From Lachnospiraceae bacterium (GTDB taxonomy: Bacteria > Bacillota > Clostridia > Lachnospirales > Lachnospiraceae), in NCBI GenBank assembly GCA_024684155.1, contig JAIKXK010000231.1:1-8073 (forward strand): 8,073 nucleotides of DNA, given 5' to 3'. Both the position numbers and the translations under genes were made by a program. The first letter of the stretch is position 1; each line of letters opens with the position of its first letter. Below are positions 1 to 6,789 of this stretch, piece after piece. The notes beneath the pieces were generated by a model. That model ran no database searches. It was not told the DNA's origin and was given only the letters and a program-made list of their open reading frames with translations.

Positions 1-3000
1 AACTTCTGTATCGAAGATCATGATGTTGATGTCCTTACCAGATGCGATAACGTGATCTAAACCACCGAATCCGATATCGTAAGCCCATCCGTCACCACCG
101 AAGATCCACTGTGACTTCTTAGCAAGGTAATCTTTTTCAGCCAATACAGATTTAGCTGTTTCAGAACCTTCTGCCTCTAATGCTGCTACTAACTTATCTG
201 TAGCGCATCCGTTTGTTACACCAGAGTTAAATGTATCATTCCACTCAGCTACTGCAGACTTAACATCAGCAGATGAAGTAGACTCTACTAACTCATCCAA
301 TGTGCTCTTTAAACGATCACGGATTGCACGCTGAGCAAGTAACATACCGTAACCAAATTCAGCAGCATCTTCGAACAATGAGTTAGACCATGCAGGGCCC
401 TGTCCCTTCTGGTTTACAGTGTAAGGTGTAGAAGGTGAAGAGTTACCCCAAATTGAAGAACATCCTGTTGCGTTTGCAATGTACATTCTATCACCGAACA
501 ACTGAGTGATTAACTTAGCATAAGGTGTTTCACCACAACCACCACAAGCTCCGGAGAACTCTAAGAGAGGCTGCTTAAACTGAGATCCCTTAACGCTGTT
601 GATCTTGAACTTCTCAACAACTTCTTCTTTTTCAGGAAGTGTAACTGCATAATCGAAGTATGCCTGTTCATCTTCGTTTTCTTCGAAGGACTGCATTGAG
701 ATAGCCTGTACCTTGTCAGGACATGTGTTAACACATGATCCACATCCTGTACAGTCATATGCAGAAATAACGATAGAGAACTTGTATCCGGGCATTCCGG
801 TCATATCCTTCATTGTCATTCCTTCAGGAGCCTTAGCAGCTTCTTCTTCTGTCATAGCAACAGGACGGATTGCTGCGTGAGGACAAACGTATGAACACTG
901 GTTACACTGAATACACTTTGTGAAATCCCATACAGGTACGTCAGTTGCAACACCACGTTTTTCGTATGCTGCTGTACCTGAAGGTGTATGTCCATCAACA
1001 TATTTCTTAGTAACAGAAACAGGAATGGTGTTACCCTGCTGAGCGTTAACCTTCTGCTGAATATCCTTAACGAATTCAGCTGCAGCGCCTGTTCCCTTAA
1101 CTTCTGCAGAGAAGTCATCATCTTTGCAGTTCTTCCATGACTCAGGTACGTTAACCTTAACGTATGCAGTAGCACCTGCATCGATAGCGTCATGATTCAT
1201 CTTTACAATGTCATCACCCTTCTTAGCGTATGACTTTGTAGCAGCATCTTTCATAAGTCCAATAACCTGCTCTTCAGGGATCAACTTAGTAAGTGAGAAG
1301 AATGCTGACTGAAGTACAGTATTAATTCTCTTTCCAAGACCGATTTCCTTACCGATCTTAACACCGTCGATAATGTAGAACTGAATGTTGTTCTCAGCGA
1401 TGTATCTCTTAACCTGTCCAGGTAATTTCTCATCTAATTCATCCTCAGTCCACTGAGTGTTGAACAAGAATGTACCGCCGGGTACCAAATCCTGAACCAT
1501 GTTGTACTTATAAATGTAAGCTGTACAATGGCAAGCTACGAAGTTTGCCTGGCTGATAAGGTATGTAGAACGGATAGGTGTATGACCAAAACGTAAGTGA
1601 GAAATGGTAACACCACCGGACTTCTTTGAATCATAGTCAAAGTAAGCCTGAGCGTACATATCTGTGTTATCACCAATGATCTTGATAGAGTTCTTGTTAG
1701 CACCTACAGTACCATCGGCACCAAGACCCCAGAACTTACAGTTTGTAGTTCCTTCAGGTGTAGTAACAGGATTCTCTTTACGATCAAGTGAAAGATGTGT
1801 AACGTCATCGTTAATAGAAAGAGTAAATCTTTCTTTGTCTTCGTTGTGATATACAGCAATGATATCAGCAGGGATAGTATCTTTTGAACCAAGACCATAA
1901 CGTCCGCCGAATACTTCAACAGAGTCAAACTTAGTGCCCTTTAATGCTGCAACAACATCTAAGAATAAAGGCTCACCAAGAGATCCAGGCTCTTTGGTAC
2001 GATCCAATACGTAGATTCTCTTAACTGAATCAGGGATTGCTTCGATTAAAGCTTCCTGAACGAAAGGACGATACAAACGAACCTTAACAACACCGACTTT
2101 TTCGCCGCGAGCCATTAAGAAATCAATTGTCTCATCGATAGTTTCGCAAACAGAACCCATAGCAACGATTACACGTTCAGCATCAGCTGCACCGTAGTAG
2201 TTGAATAACTTGTAGTCTGTTCCGATCATATCGTTGATCTTGTCCATATACTTCTGAACGATTGCAGGCAATTCATCATAGTAAGTATTGCATGCTTCAC
2301 GTGACTGGAAGAAGATATCAGGATTCTGAGCAGAACCTAATTCCTTAGGATTGTTAGGATTCAAAGCGTTTGCCTTGAACTCAGCAACCTTATCCCAAGG
2401 CATCAAATCACGAAGTTCAGCATAGTTGTCTTTTTCAGACCATGTTTCAATCTTCTGAATTTCATGGGATGTTCTAAATCCATCGAAGAAGTTGATGAAA
2501 GGAACTTTTCCTTCAACAGCTGCGCAATGAGCTACAGGAGTTAAGTCCATAACTTCCTGAACAGAAGATTCACAAAGCATAGCTACACCTGTCTGACGGC
2601 AAGCGTAAACATCTGAGTGATCACCGAAAATATTAAGTGCATGTGTAGCAACACAACGAGCGGATACGTTGAATACGCCCGGAAGTCCTTCACCTGCAAT
2701 TTTGTAAAGGTTGGGAATCATAAGAAGTAATCCCTGAGAAGCAGTGTATGTAGCTGTTAAAGCACCTGCTGTTAAAGAACCGTGTACAGCACCAGCTGCT
2801 CCGGCTTCTGACTGCATTTCAGTAATCTGAACTGTCTGTCCAAACAAGTTCTTACGTCCTGCATTTGCCCACTCATCTACATGCTCAGGCATAACAGATG
2901 AAGGGGTGATGGGATACATAGCTGCAACTTCTGTAAATGCATAAGATGCATGAGCAGCAGCCTGATTACCATCCATGGTTTTCATAGATCTTTTAATCAT
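1..3000 (-). CDS. nifJ: pyruvate:ferredoxin (flavodoxin) oxidoreductase, C-terminus cut by window edge
   Basis: Cytoplasmic enzyme that oxidatively decarboxylates pyruvate with CoA to acetyl-CoA and CO2, passing electrons through three 4Fe-4S clusters to ferredoxin or flavodoxin. The frame is open for exactly 1000 codons with no stop; by family length (about 1170-1230 residues) some 170 or more are missing beyond base 1. Visible landmarks: YPITPSS at 29-35; T32, E65 and R115, which match the substrate and thiamine-pyrophosphate residues T31, E64 and R114 of the Desulfovibrio africanus enzyme; a two-cluster ferredoxin domain with C696-C699-C702-C706 and C750-C753-C756-C760; C819, C822 and C847, three ligands of the proximal cluster; and the TPP motif GDGWAYDIG from G969. 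The fourth proximal ligand should lie outside the window. The start at 3000 has AGGAGG seven bases upstream and gives the usual N-terminus ending in KTMDGN. No clear promoter was found. It follows the chemoreceptor gene on the same strand after 163 bases, but the two functions are unrelated. Confidence 0.97.
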   Translation of the reverse strand, partial: MIKRSMKTMDGNQAAAHASYAFTEVAAMYPITPSSVMPEHVDEWANAGRKNLFGQTVQITEMQSEAGAAGAVHGSLTAGALTATYTASQGLLLMIPNLYKIAGEGLPGVFNVSARCVATHALNIFGDHSDVYACRQTGVAMLCESSVQEVMDLTPVAHCAAVEGKVPFINFFDGFRTSHEIQKIETWSEKDNYAELRDLMPWDKVAEFKANALNPNNPKELGSAQNPDIFFQSREACNTYYDELPAIVQKYMDKINDMIGTDYKLFNYYGAADAERVIVAMGSVCETIDETIDFLMARGEKVGVVKVRLYRPFVQEALIEAIPDSVKRIYVLDRTKEPGSLGEPLFLDVVAALKGTKFDSVEVFGGRYGLGSKDTIPADIIAVYHNEDKERFTLSINDDVTHLSLDRKENPVTTPEGTTNCKFWGLGADGTVGANKNSIKIIGDNTDMYAQAYFDYDSKKSGGVTISHLRFGHTPIRSTYLISQANFVACHCTAYIYKYNMVQDLVPGGTFLFNTQWTEDELDEKLPGQVKRYIAENNIQFYIIDGVKIGKEIGLGKRINTVLQSAFFSLTKLIPEEQVIGLMKDAATKSYAKKGDDIVKMNHDAIDAGATAYVKVNVPESWKNCKDDDFSAEVKGTGAAAEFVKDIQQKVNAQQGNTIPVSVTKKYVDGHTPSGTAAYEKRGVATDVPVWDFTKCIQCNQCSYVCPHAAIRPVAMTEEEAAKAPEGMTMKDMTGMPGYKFSIVISAYDCTGCGSCVNTCPDKVQAISMQSFEENEDEQAYFDYAVTLPEKEEVVEKFKINSVKGSQFKQPLLEFSGACGGCGETPYAKLITQLFGDRMYIANATGCSSIWGNSSPSTPYTVNQKGQGPAWSNSLFEDAAEFGYGMLLAQRAIRDRLKSTLDELVESTSSADVKSAVAEWNDTFNSGVTNGCATDKLVAALEAEGSETAKSVLAEKDYLAKKSQWIFGGDGWAYDIGFGGLDHVIASGKDINIMIFDTEV

Positions 3001-3007
3001 GTTGTTT

Positions 3008-3013
3008 CCTCCT
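3008..3013 (-). promoter_or_regulatory. ribosome binding site of nifJ
   Basis: A perfect AGGAGG on the minus strand, seven bases before the ATG at 3000. It selects the first ATG over in-frame Met6 and Met9, which have no comparable site. Confidence 0.85.
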
Positions 3014-3087
3014 ACATAGATATATACTTTTCATTAAAAATGATACATACATGACTCACCCTCAAAAAAGGGCGCTATACATAGTTT

Positions 3088-3126
3088 AAGGGCTTTGAAA
3101 TAAAAAATCAATACTTCAAAGCCCTT
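3088..3126. terminator. 12-bp stem-loop between the chemoreceptor gene and nifJ, possible terminator
   Basis: AAGGGCTTTGAA (3088-3099) pairs perfectly with TTCAAAGCCCTT (3115-3126) across a 15-base loop. It sits where the end of the minus-strand chemoreceptor transcript is expected. However, the T-rich run directly after the stem is on the plus strand (3125-3143), where no gene ends. On the minus strand the nearest T run (3064-3069 in plus coordinates) lies about 18 bases past the stem. It is therefore either a non-canonical terminator for the chemoreceptor or a leader structure of nifJ. The stem-loop itself is certain; its role is inferred. Confidence 0.5.
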
Positions 3127-3150
3127 ATTTTATCTCTATTTTGTTTAAAT

Positions 3151-3172
3151 TTCGGTACACCTTTTAACCGAA
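3151..3172. other. small stem-loop overlapping the chemoreceptor stop codon
   Basis: TTCGGT (3151-3156) pairs with ACCGAA (3167-3172) around a 10-base loop that includes the stop codon at 3164-3166. On the minus strand it is followed by AAATTT rather than a clean T run, so it is a weak terminator candidate. It lies just upstream, in the direction of transcription, of the larger stem-loop at 3088-3126. Confidence 0.35.
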
Positions 3173-4609
3173 TTGTGATTCTAATTCATCAGAAAGACTG
3201 GCGATACCCGTAATCTCCTGTTCCACATCATTTACAGAATCATGCTGTTGAAGGATACTTTCTGAAATATTCTGAATCATAGCAGAGTTTTCTTCGTTGG
3301 TAGCCACCAAGGTTTCTATCTCTTCCTGAATATCAGCAAAATTGTGACGGATGTTTTCGATTACGTCATATTCCTGAGATACCGCATCCTCTGCCACGGA
3401 GGTAGAATTTCGGATGCCGTCGAATACTGCCAAAAGGCCTCCCATTTTTTCCACGCCTTCCTGTGCTGCTTCTGCACCGGCATTGATTTTATCAGAAACC
3501 TCAGAAGTTGTATTTGTAAGTCCGTCCAATATTTCTTTGATGTTGTCTGCAGCCTGAGAACTCTGCTCTGCCAACTGGCGAATCTCATCAGCAACTACTG
3601 CAAAACCGCGTCCGGCTTCTCCTGCTCTTGCTGCCTCAATGGAAGCATTTAAAGAAAGCAAGTTTGTCTGTCCTGCAATGGAATTGATTTCATCCGTAAT
3701 ACTGGTAATCTTGGTCATTTCGGAAATCAAACCATCGGTAGCAACCTGTGCCTGAGTAACCACGTCTACCATGTTGCTCAAATCGCCCTGGAAGACATTT
3801 ACTTCTTTGTCACCGTCATCTACGGACTGGCGAACCTGTTTAAAGGAGGCTTCCAATTCTTTTGCCATTTCAAAATTTTTGTTCACTTCTTCATTAGCAC
3901 TGTTGATCTTTTCACTGAAGGTAATGGTAGCATTTGTAGTAGACTCTACCACTTTACCCATCTGCTCAGATGCTTCGGAAACACTATTAGCCTGAGACAC
4001 CAGGTCATCCACACCGGTTTTGCACTGAGAAATAGCAGTGTTCAAATTTTTGGCAATACCGTTTGCCGTCTCTTCATTTTCCCGAACTACTCCAAGGGTT
4101 TCTTCTGCTTTTTCAAGGAAGTAACGACCTCTGCGAACTGCGGAAATAAGGGCTACTGCTTCAAAAACTAAAACAGCAACTTTTGTAAGTGCTCCTGCCA
4201 CTGTATAATTCTCCCCATCAATGATATACGGGAAAATAAGTGCACACAAAAGTCCATCAGCACCCATAACGATTATAAAATATTTTACATATCTTTCTTC
4301 AAAGTAAATCGCCATCAATGCAACAAACAAATAGTTACATAAAAATGATACGGAATTTCCACCCATTACATAAGAATATGCTGTAGTAGCCAAAGCCGGT
4401 GCCAAAATCAACACCATTGCTTTTTTGAAATCATCCTTGATTACAAAATAAGATATAGCAGAAACAATACCTGCAATTGCCAGAACCACACACCCGTTTA
4501 ATGCCTTTAAAAAATTCCCACCGGTAGAGAAAAGGCTGAGTCCTATCATTACTACAACCCCCACCCACACAATGGTAAGATTGGTTTTATGAATCTTTTT
4601 GATATCCAT
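3164..4609 (-). CDS. methyl-accepting chemotaxis protein with six-helix membrane region, no extracellular sensor domain
   Basis: Chemoreceptor (481 residues) expected to control CheA/CheW activity and hence flagellar motor bias. The N-terminal third is membrane: about six hydrophobic segments near residues 12-29, 38-57, 64-81, 87-103, 108-130 and 137-157, joined by short loops, so there is no room for a Cache or four-helix periplasmic sensor. The rest is cytoplasmic coiled coil. The highly conserved hairpin tip that binds CheA/CheW is clear around 318-350, including NASIEAARAGEAGRGFAVVA and then DEIRQLAEQS. I see no obvious HAMP domain between helix six and the coiled coil, and no CheR-docking pentapeptide at the C-terminus, which ends ESQFG. 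The start at 4609 has AGGAGG five bases upstream. The signal is unknown; the membrane helices themselves may sense something within the bilayer. No other chemotaxis gene is nearby, so it is an orphan receptor transcribed away from the ABC-F gene. Confidence 0.95.
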   Translation of the reverse strand: MDIKKIHKTNLTIVWVGVVVMIGLSLFSTGGNFLKALNGCVVLAIAGIVSAISYFVIKDDFKKAMVLILAPALATTAYSYVMGGNSVSFLCNYLFVALMAIYFEERYVKYFIIVMGADGLLCALIFPYIIDGENYTVAGALTKVAVLVFEAVALISAVRRGRYFLEKAEETLGVVRENEETANGIAKNLNTAISQCKTGVDDLVSQANSVSEASEQMGKVVESTTNATITFSEKINSANEEVNKNFEMAKELEASFKQVRQSVDDGDKEVNVFQGDLSNMVDVVTQAQVATDGLISEMTKITSITDEINSIAGQTNLLSLNASIEAARAGEAGRGFAVVADEIRQLAEQSSQAADNIKEILDGLTNTTSEVSDKINAGAEAAQEGVEKMGGLLAVFDGIRNSTSVAEDAVSQEYDVIENIRHNFADIQEEIETLVATNEENSAMIQNISESILQQHDSVNDVEQEITGIASLSDELESQFG

Positions 4610-4614
4610 GATAT

Positions 4615-4620
4615 CCTCCT
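4615..4620 (-). promoter_or_regulatory. ribosome binding site of the chemoreceptor gene
   Basis: Perfect AGGAGG on the minus strand, five bases before the ATG at 4609. Confidence 0.8.
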
Positions 4621-4701
4621 GTTTTCCCTAATAATATATGCTCCGCCAAAACTGTGTTTTATCCCATTTCAGCCACACTCTGTGCGCGCACCTTCGAAAA
4701 C

Positions 4702-4710
4702 AGTATATCA
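4702..4710 (-). promoter_or_regulatory. probable extended -10 promoter of the chemoreceptor gene
   Basis: The minus strand reads TGATATACT, an extended -10 (TGnTATACT, one mismatch to TATAAT). The -35 region 16-18 bases upstream is poor, which is acceptable for extended -10 promoters. It predicts a start near 4695 and a leader of about 85 bases. A good sigma-28 (flagellar) promoter was not found. Near the predicted start lies the 10-base palindrome GTGCGCGCAC (4682-4691), which could be an operator. Confidence 0.45.
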
Positions 4711-4747
4711 CAGAAACCCTTTTCCGAGTCGTTTAATTCGAAAAAAC

Positions 4748-4775
4748 TTGAAAAAAATACAATTTTTTGTACAAT
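4748..4775 (+). promoter_or_regulatory. probable sigma-A promoter of the ABC-F gene
   Basis: TTGAAA (4748-4753), 16-base spacer, TACAAT (4770-4775). Transcription would start near 4782, giving a leader of about 50 bases, too short for a typical antibiotic-sensing attenuator of the kind seen before resistance-type ABC-F genes. A second, weaker -10-like stretch (TAGTATATAT, 4791-4800) lies just downstream. Confidence 0.55.
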
Positions 4776-4835
4776 AGGAGTGTTGCAAATTAGTATATAT
4801 AAATAAGAAATAAATTATATGAAAGGATGTCTGTC

Positions 4836-6476
4836 ATGATTCAAGCTAGTAACGTCACCCTTCGATTAGGAAAAAAAGCGTTGTTTGAAGAAGTAAACAT
4901 TAAGTTTACCGAAGGCAACTGCTACGGTTTAATCGGTGCCAACGGTGCCGGTAAATCTACATTTTTAAAAATATTATCCGGAGTATTAGAGCCCACAAAC
5001 GGCGAAGTCATTATCACACCCGGCCAGCGTTTGTCCGTTTTGGAACAGGATCACTTCAAGTATGATGAATTTACTGTTTTAGATACGGTTATCATGGGTA
5101 ACAAACGTCTCTATGACATTATGAAAGAAAAAGATGCCATCTATATGAAAGAAGATTTTTCCGATGAAGACGGCGTTCGCGCTGCAGAGTTGGAAGCTGA
5201 ATTCGCAGAGATGGACGGATGGAATGCAGAAAGCGATGCTGCTACTCTTTTGAACGGATTGGGCGTTTCCACAGAGGAACACTACACCATGATGAAGGAT
5301 TTGGATGGTGCAAAGAAGGTCAAAGTATTGTTGGCCCGTGCCCTTTTCGGAAATCCCGACATTTTGCTTTTGGATGAGCCTACCAACCATTTGGATTTGG
5401 ATGCCATCGGCTGGTTAGAAGAATTCTTAATCAATTTTGAAAACACCGTAATTGTAGTATCCCACGACAGATACTTTTTAAATAAGGTATGTACTCATAC
5501 TGCTGATATTGACTACGGAAAGATTCAGCTTTACGCAGGAAACTATGATTTCTGGTACGAATCTTCTCAGCTTATTATGAAGCAAAGAAAAGAAGCCAAT
5601 AAAAAGAAGGAAGAACAGATTAAGGAATTACAGGAATTTATCCAGCGATTCTCTGCTAACGCTTCCAAGTCAAAACAGGCTACTTCCAGAAAGCGTGCTT
5701 TGGAAAAAATTGAGTTGGATGATATCCGTCCTTCTTCAAGAAAATATCCTTACATCGATTTCAGACCTAACCGCGAAATCGGAAATGAAGTATTAACTGT
5801 AGAACATTTATCAAAAACCATCGACGGTGTAAAGATTTTGGATGATATTTCCTTCACCTTAAACCGTGAAGACAAGGTTGCCCTTGTAGGTTCCAACGAA
5901 GCTGCAAAAACCGTACTCTTCCAGATTTTAGCCGGAGAAATGGAGCCCGATGAAGGTGAATACAAATGGGGTGTTACCACTTCCCAGTCTTACTTCCCTA
6001 AGGATAACACCAAAATCTTTGATAACGATTTGATTATTGTAGATTGGTTGACTCAGTTCTCTGAAATCAAGGATGCTACTTATGTTCGTGGATTCTTGGG
6101 CAGAATGCTCTTTGCCGGCGAAGACGGCGTAAAGAAAATGCGCGTTTTATCCGGTGGTGAAAAGGTACGTGTCCTTCTCTCTCGTATGATGATTGAAGGT
6201 TCCAACATCTTAATGTTAGATGAGCCTACTGACCACTTGGATATGGAAAGTATCACCGCTTTAAACGAAGGATTAAAGAAATTCAAAGGCGTACTGATTT
6301 TCTCCTCACGAGATCATCAGGTAGTGGAAACCACTGCAAACCGAATCATTGAAATCATGCCAAACGGAACCATCATCGACAAGATTACCACTTACGATGA
6401 GTACTTGGAATCTGACGAAATGGCAAGAAAGCGTGCAATTTACAATACCACTGACGACGAAGAAGCTGACGATTAG
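4836..6476 (+). CDS. ykpA: ABC-F family ATPase, YkpA/YbiT type
   Basis: Soluble protein (546 residues) with two ABC ATPase domains and no membrane domain; ABC-F proteins bind the ribosomal E site and act on translation. Domain 1: Walker A GANGAGKS (34-41), degenerate signature LDGAKK (156-161), Walker B and catalytic glutamate ILLLDE (176-181), H-switch H210. A lysine-rich linker (about 245-310) is the P-site tRNA interaction segment. Domain 2: Walker A degraded to GSNEAAKT (352-359), intact signature LSGGEK (438-443), Walker B LMLDE (460-463 region, E463), and R492 where the H-switch histidine is expected (SSRDHQ). The acidic tail ends DDEEADD. The whole pattern, including YFPKDN after the second Walker A, matches the B. 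subtilis YkpA group as I remember it. I chose the ATG at 4836 because AGGA (4824-4827) lies eight bases before it and the N-terminus MIQASNVTLR fits the family; the ATG at 4827 would overlap that site. Not a typical antibiotic-resistance ABC-F; its cellular role is unclear. Confidence 0.93.
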   Translation: MIQASNVTLRLGKKALFEEVNIKFTEGNCYGLIGANGAGKSTFLKILSGVLEPTNGEVIITPGQRLSVLEQDHFKYDEFTVLDTVIMGNKRLYDIMKEKDAIYMKEDFSDEDGVRAAELEAEFAEMDGWNAESDAATLLNGLGVSTEEHYTMMKDLDGAKKVKVLLARALFGNPDILLLDEPTNHLDLDAIGWLEEFLINFENTVIVVSHDRYFLNKVCTHTADIDYGKIQLYAGNYDFWYESSQLIMKQRKEANKKKEEQIKELQEFIQRFSANASKSKQATSRKRALEKIELDDIRPSSRKYPYIDFRPNREIGNEVLTVEHLSKTIDGVKILDDISFTLNREDKVALVGSNEAAKTVLFQILAGEMEPDEGEYKWGVTTSQSYFPKDNTKIFDNDLIIVDWLTQFSEIKDATYVRGFLGRMLFAGEDGVKKMRVLSGGEKVRVLLSRMMIEGSNILMLDEPTDHLDMESITALNEGLKKFKGVLIFSSRDHQVVETTANRIIEIMPNGTIIDKITTYDEYLESDEMARKRAIYNTTDDEEADD

Positions 6477-6583
6477 GGACGGTTCTTCTGTCTTCATAAA
6501 CTTAATTAGACGACTAGGGACACATCTTCTGTCTTCATAAACATAATTAACTGGGACGACTCTTCCGTCTTTCTAAAAATAAG
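6476..6583 (+). repeat. three imperfect tandem repeats starting on the ABC-F stop codon
   Basis: Three copies begin with GGGAC at 6476, 6517 and 6553 (spacings 41 and 36). Their cores are GGGACGGTTCTTCTGTCTT, GGGACACATCTTCTGTCTT and GGGACGACTCTTCCGTCTT, each followed by an AT-rich stretch (ATAAACTTAATTA, ATAAACATAATTA and the diverged TCTAAAAATAAG). The first copy shares the G of the TAG stop. Copies 1 and 2 are the most alike, copy 3 the most diverged. Similar GGGACGGTTC-type motifs are, in my memory, common between clostridial genes, but I cannot confirm a named family here. Confidence 0.75.
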
Positions 6584-6657
6584 AAACACTACTTATCTCC
6601 CAACAGGGTTTGATCATCCCGTATCAAACTCTCAAAGGAAATAAGTAGTGTTTTTTT
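6584..6657 (+). terminator. intrinsic terminator of the ABC-F gene with a nested hairpin
   Basis: A perfect 13-bp outer stem joins AAACACTACTTAT (6584-6596) to ATAAGTAGTGTTT (6641-6653), followed by a T run up to 6657. Inside it, 3 more pairs (6598-6600 with 6637-6639) and a 10-pair stem (6605-6614 with 6623-6632, one G-U) close an 8-base loop at 6615-6622. The whole is about 70 bases of near-palindrome, much longer than an ordinary terminator hairpin. It lies 107 bases after the ABC-F stop and just before the next promoter, so it insulates the two units. Confidence 0.85.
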
Positions 6658-6667
6658 GTATAAAAAA

Positions 6668-6695
6668 TTGACACTTTCTATAAATTTTGTATAAT
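6668..6695 (+). promoter_or_regulatory. consensus sigma-A promoter of the membrane protein gene
   Basis: TTGACA (6668-6673) and TATAAT (6690-6695), both perfect, with a 16-base spacer. Start near 6702, giving a leader of about 88 bases. This is the strongest promoter-like sequence in the window, so this modest membrane protein may be well transcribed or tightly repressed. Confidence 0.85.
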
Positions 6696-6709
6696 TAAAT
6701 TGCTTACTA

Positions 6710-6757
6710 TTGATTGAACCAATCAAACACAAAATACCCTATTTCTAAAAATTGATT
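6710..6757 (+). promoter_or_regulatory. leader palindrome with an alternative pairing partner
   Basis: TTGATTGAACCAATCAA (6710-6726) is a perfect 7-bp inverted repeat with a 3-base centre, about 8 bases after the predicted transcription start. Its right arm AATCAA (6721-6726) could instead pair with a second TTGATT at 6752-6757, and CCC (6737-6739) with GGG (6761-6763). This is an operator site for a repressor or a simple switching leader; no known riboswitch class is recognised. The rest of the leader carries the AAAGGA ribosome binding site at 6778-6783. Confidence 0.4.
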
Positions 6758-6789
6758 CAAGGGAAACCCCAGCTAAGAAAGGAACGATT

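Noticed and set aside
561..1193. Open frames on the minus strand at 561-758 and 852-1193
   Set aside because: They lie in another frame inside nifJ, which is open throughout with all expected cofactor motifs; their composition (Leu/Ser/Thr runs) is that of a shadow frame.
3344..3995. Plus-strand open frames at 3344-3652 and 3771-3995, antisense to the chemoreceptor
   Set aside because: Cys- and Ser-rich translations, no ribosome binding site of note, and full overlap with a well-conserved signalling domain.
4610..4695. Cyclic-di-GMP riboswitch in the chemoreceptor leader
   Set aside because: Such switches are common before clostridial chemoreceptor genes, but the conserved GEMM core motifs are not present in this roughly 85-base leader.
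4589..4777. Plus-strand open frame of 62 codons in the chemoreceptor/ABC-F gap
   Set aside because: It starts inside the chemoreceptor gene, runs through the promoter region, has no Shine-Dalgarno site and resembles no protein.
4827..4835. Upstream ATG at 4827 as start of the ABC-F gene
   Set aside because: The only Shine-Dalgarno-like sequence (AAAGGA) touches this ATG, while it is well spaced for the ATG at 4836, which also gives the family-like N-terminus.
6702..6789. preQ1 riboswitch in the leader of the membrane protein gene
   Set aside because: A-rich tail and CCC stretch were suggestive, but the compact stem, loop and pseudoknot order of preQ1-I is not formed.
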